From Rhynchopus sp. YZ270_cl-10 (Eukaryota > Euglenozoa > Diplonemea > Diplonemida > Diplonemidae), in contig OZ037858.1 of the NCBI GenBank assembly GCA_964035575.1, positions 248,001 to 312,000 on the forward strand: a stretch of 64,000 nucleotides of DNA, in the 5' to 3' direction. Under the pieces are notes generated by a model. It ran no database searches. It was not told the DNA's origin and saw nothing but the letters and a program-made list of their open reading frames with translations. This document shows, in pieces, positions 60,602-64,000 of the stretch; within the stretch, counting starts at the first letter, position 1, and each line of letters starts with the position of its first letter. The translations under genes were made by a program, and so were the position numbers.

Positions 60602-60984
60602 TTTTTTTTGGGGGGGAGAAAAATGGTAAAAAAAAACATAAAAAAACCTCATTTGGTTCGTGCCCTTTTTCCCCGTTGAGTTTGCTCTCGTGAGAGCCGC
60701 CCCTCTGTTACATAGTGATGTCCAAGCAGGGGTATTTATGACTTTGAAAATACTGGAATCGTACGCAAAATTGTTTATTCCGTCCTAAAATGCGGCGGTC
60801 TTTTAGACCAGACAAAACAATTTGGTAAGAACTAAACAATACTGCAGAATAGTGGATACGCGCCACTGTACTTTATTTTTCTCGCTTTTTTTTTTTTTTT
60901 TTTCACTTCGTTCTTCTCGTTCTATCCCTCCCAGAGCCATCCCATTACCCCCCCTCCCCAAAAAAAAAAAAAATGGTACACGGT

Positions 60985-61110
60985 AGACTTAGTCAGGGGG
61001 GACTACTAGTAGCGCTACTAGTCCAAATAACTAGTGTTTTACGCATAGTTTTACAATATCATTGATAGAGTTGGCTACCAGTCGTTAAGACCAGTAGTAC
61101 CCCCCTGAGT
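60985..61110. repeat. Imperfect inverted repeat with an inner palindrome
   Basis: CTTAGTCAGGGGGGACTACT pairs with AGTAGTACCCCCCTGAGTAA about 80 bp on. The left arm is followed by the perfect palindrome ACTAGTAGCGCTACTAGT. Confidence 0.7.
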
Positions 61111-61680
61111 AATCTGTCGTATAGTCTTCGTTCATAATGTGTGAGAAAAGTTGCTTTTTTTCTTTTTTTTTTGGGATTTTGCTTGCACGGTGACAGCTTT
61201 TTTCCCCTCACCTGACTATTCATTATCTCATACCCAAAACCCCTATAACCAATGACGTAAAGAGTGCACAAAAAAATGGAAAAGATTTTTTATTTTCTGA
61301 TAAAAATCTTCATCCCCCAAAAAAAGGGGTGTTTGGATAAGAACACCAGGGTGTTAGCTAGTTTTTCTTTTGGAACCTTCTAGTGAATTAGCTAACAGCC
61401 TAGAGAACACGCAAAGAAGGGTGGGGAGGGGGGAAACAGAAAAAAAAAAAAAAAAAACACACAGAAAAAAAATAAAAATATCTGCCTCAGCTGCTAGCAT
61501 CTCATTTCACCTATCTTTAACATAGGTTTTACAATAAATAGCGATGAATGGGCCCATAAAAAAAGGGGTGCATCCATCTTTTAACACGATTTTTCTTTTA
61601 CGCAGAAGACATAAAATATAGTCACGCCGGCACCACATGCTCAAGTCTCTAAGCACCCATCCGAGAGAAAAAAAAGTGGA

Positions 61681-61728
61681 GAAATTTAAAGTGCAAACGC
61701 TACCAACATCGCGCGGACGCAGGCACTG
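61681..61728 (+). repeat. Dispersed repeat, family B (diverged)
   Basis: GAAATTTAAAGTGCAAACGC, TACCAACATCGCGCGGACGC, AGGCAC. Confidence 0.65.
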
Positions 61729-61949
61729 GGTCTCCAAAAAAAAAAGTGCTGAAGTTGCATATGGTTTGCCCCTTGTCTAGGGGTTTTCAAAGAATGGGGG
61801 GTCGTATTGAATCCTCCGAAATGCGGGGAAGCATGTTGCACATCCTTGGTGGTTCACGATTCGGTCTCTTTGTGGTTTACTTTTTCTTTACTCAATGTGG
61901 CATAAAGCTTCCACTAGGGGTACAGTGCTCTAAATATGGTTGGCGTCCA

Positions 61950-61990
61950 AAAGTTGAAATACAACAGCCCGCTCGTGACAGTGCACCTCA
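61950..61990 (+). repeat. Dispersed repeat, family C
   Basis: AAAGTTGAAATACAACAGCCC, GCTCGTGACAGTGCACCTC. Confidence 0.75.
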
Positions 61991-62966
61991 AGAAAAAAAG
62001 GGGGGGATGCCAAATAACCCTAAGAATACCCAAATCCTCCTAATCTGGACACCAGGTTTCTTGGAGTATTATATTTTCTTTCCTTTGCAAATTCTTTTTG
62101 AAATTTTCTCTTTTTGCGATGCAGAAGACGTTCTTACAGAGGCCCTTCTGTACAAGAAAAAAACCTATTTTTTTCCACGCCGTTCGGGGATTGAGAAGGG
62201 GGGAGGCTATAGTTTGATAACGTGCAGGCGCAGGTTCCCTTCACCACCTTGCCAGGGTGTGCTCTGGCACACGAGGCAGTGTAGGTGGCTCGCTGAGATA
62301 CCTTTTTTGCCATTGCAGTCCATAGAGAGAGAGAGAGACAGTCCGATTCAGCCATGACGGAAATGACCAAAACTGAACATACACCACACTATTTGAGGCA
62401 ACGAATATAACGGGGCCTTGAACTGGCCCATAGCCACAAAAAAAAGAAATAAAAAATGGTAGTTGGCAGACGTCCCAATCAATTGAGTGAATTAAAAAAG
62501 GGACGCAAGAACAAAAAAAAACAACGGATAAGTTTTAAAGCGTAAGTTTGAGGATTGGTCACGGTTGACTCTGGCAACCACCAGTCGTGGTGCCTGGTTT
62601 TATGTTAAGTTTTTTGTACTTCTTTTTTCGAATGGGCTTAGGGATATTGAAGGTTCACACGAAGTGACGTTCAGGGGAGGGGGGAAAAACACACATAAAT
62701 CTTGACATAATGAATATAACCCCATTGGGAGCACGCACACATAATCTTTCACAAAAATTGTTTCGTATACTATCTATTCTACTGAATAGAAGGCAAAATA
62801 TGAACAAAAGAAAAAATTGAGGATTCCAGTTTTTCTTCTTGGGAGTAGATCATGCACTCTACTTCTAAAGATGACACCCACGGGATGCATTTGAAGAGGG
62901 AGCGGAGAAAAAACTGGATAAACTGGATACTGAAATGCATTCGGAGGGCATCGGAGGGGCTTTTTT

Positions 62967-63016
62967 TTGTCTGCAAATCACCTCTTAAGGTACAGAGGAA
63001 ACCCCTTTGGTGATTA
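62967..63016 (+). repeat. Dispersed repeat, family D-like
   Basis: TTTGTCTGCAAATCACCTCTT, then CCTTTGGTGATTAGG. AATCACC pairs with GGTGATT. Confidence 0.4.
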
Positions 63017-63195
63017 GGATTTTGAAGACAAATCTTTGCCCAAAAAAAAAATCTTTTTTGTACGGAAGGTACAGACCACTACCTTGTAGTTCACAGTACT
63101 TCGGAGATAATTTCATTTTACAGATGCAAAAACAAAAATCTGCGAGATACAAAATATTGTCACTTCAAAGACACAAAGTAGCCAAAGAAGCTTCG

Positions 63196-63228
63196 AAGGT
63201 GAATCTAAGCTTCTGCTTAGTCACGTTG
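63196..63228 (+). repeat. Dispersed hairpin, family A
   Basis: AAGGTGAATCTAAGCTTCTG, CTTAGTCACGTT. The stem is intact; the head is altered. Confidence 0.65.
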
Positions 63229-63851
63229 AGAAAAGATGTGCGGGCTGTGCCCCTCCTCCCCCACGAGGAAAAGGGAAACCTAACCTTAAAAAGACTTACC
63301 TTAAAGTGAAAGCTGGTAGTAGGGCTATGTAACGTAGGCACCTTGGGCACAAAAAAAGAAAACACCCCACAAGAAGCGAGACATACATACGCACCATGCA
63401 CATCTGAGACTCGCTTTTTGGGGTGTTTTTTGGGGGGAAGCGTAATGGTTTTTCTTTATATTTTTTTTTTTGATCGCACATAATTCGCTTCCCCGTTGTA
63501 TTTGTTGCATTATATTGGTTTTTTTTGGCATACCAGGAGGTTTTCTAGAAATGGCTTTTCTTCTTGGTGTTTACGGGTTTGCAGATTTTGTTTATTTTAG
63601 GAACCTGATTTTTTCGAGGGTAAGTTTTTTTTTTTTTAAAAAGCTCGGACCGAGCGGTGTATGGCACCACACCACAAAAAAACCTCCTGATTATTTTTGC
63701 ACACTTGGGAAAGGTATCGTAAGAATCGATACAGCGTTTTGGCGTTCGTTTGAGAGAAAAAAAAAATGTGTATATTTTGAAAACGGAAATTCCGAAATGC
63801 GGAATATTTTGAACAAATCTGCTGCGTATGAAAAAGAAAAGAAAGAGAAAA

Positions 63852-63883
63852 CAGTTTAGATGAACGCAAGCCTCGTGCTCCAC
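63852..63883 (+). repeat. Family A repeat, degenerate
   Basis: CAGTTTAGATGAACGCAAGCC, TCGTGCTCCAC. Confidence 0.4.
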
Positions 63884-64000
63884 ACAACAAGGCGCAAGAT
63901 GAATGCACCTCACACATACACATACACACACATCTTGGGGTCATATTCTGTACAAGAATTACCCCTCTTAGTTATCAAACACACAGAAGTGACCCCTCAG

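Larger units (their letters stand above)
59693..64000. other. Gene-free right end
   Basis: 4.3 kb of A/T-rich sequence with a 502-bp foldback element, a second imperfect inverted repeat at about 60985-61110, and A, B, C and D repeats. Open frames such as 61746-62357 run through dispersed repeats and are rejected. Confidence 0.65.

Noticed and set aside
61746-62357. 203-codon plus-strand frame
   Set aside because: Runs through a family C repeat and A/T runs; no domain, no acceptor, opposite strand to all host genes.
1-64000. CRISPR arrays and bacterial operon signals
   Set aside because: No regularly spaced identical repeats with unique spacers; introns and eS6 show a eukaryotic genome.

Overview
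The window reads as nuclear DNA of a flagellated protist. Coding islands are GC-richer than the A/T-homopolymer-rich spacers. I see 22 probable host genes, and all 22 are on the minus strand. Eight of them carry short spliceosomal introns, 14 in total, and every donor is GTAT. Nearly every start codon has a pyrimidine tract ending in AG 10-100 nt upstream, without a recognisable upstream exon. One-strand gene order plus such acceptors is what polycistronic transcription with spliced-leader trans-splicing looks like (Euglenozoa: kinetoplastids, diplonemids, euglenids). A VIPER/Ngaro-type retroelement also fits that group. The presence of many cis-introns argues against a trypanosomatid. A diplonemid or another intron-bearing euglenozoan is my inference; no rRNA, tRNA or spliced-leader gene was found to confirm it.

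Layout. 1-3563: no gene, palindromes and repeats. 3564-9542: a hypothetical protein, a leucine-rich-repeat protein and an ATP-grasp protein. 9543-20995: repeat territory, with a 9-bp satellite split by a young, apparently whole tyrosine-recombinase retroelement (10934-16361) and a 262-bp tandem repeat in four copies (18496-19545). 21116-33354: an SLC35B1-like ER nucleotide transporter, an STE-type protein kinase, a PPR protein, a small nuclear-type protein, a WD40/coiled-coil protein, ribosomal protein eS6 and a FYVE protein. 34623-44028: an ML-domain lipid-binding protein, an RBBP4/MSI1-like WD40 protein, a lysosomal-type membrane protein, an 88-aa membrane protein, a hypothetical protein and a second LRR protein. 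45651-59692: a 938-aa conserved protein, an ARMH3-like protein, a possible tubulin polyglutamylase subunit, a protein with five W-YC-DP-FL repeats, a TTC29-like TPR protein and a zinc-finger protein. 59693-64000: no gene, foldback elements and repeats.

The genes do not form one pathway. Several have likely ciliary relatives (LRR, TPR and TPGS1-like proteins); others are housekeeping.

The most unusual signal is a set of at least six families (A-F) of 35-70-nt dispersed repeats, about 58 copies, in spacers and in four introns. Every copy I could orient points the same way, antisense to the genes. Several families keep a hairpin while its bases change (compensatory changes). Four families begin with the same AAGTT head. 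This looks like RNA-level structure or a strand-biased non-autonomous element system rather than random debris.
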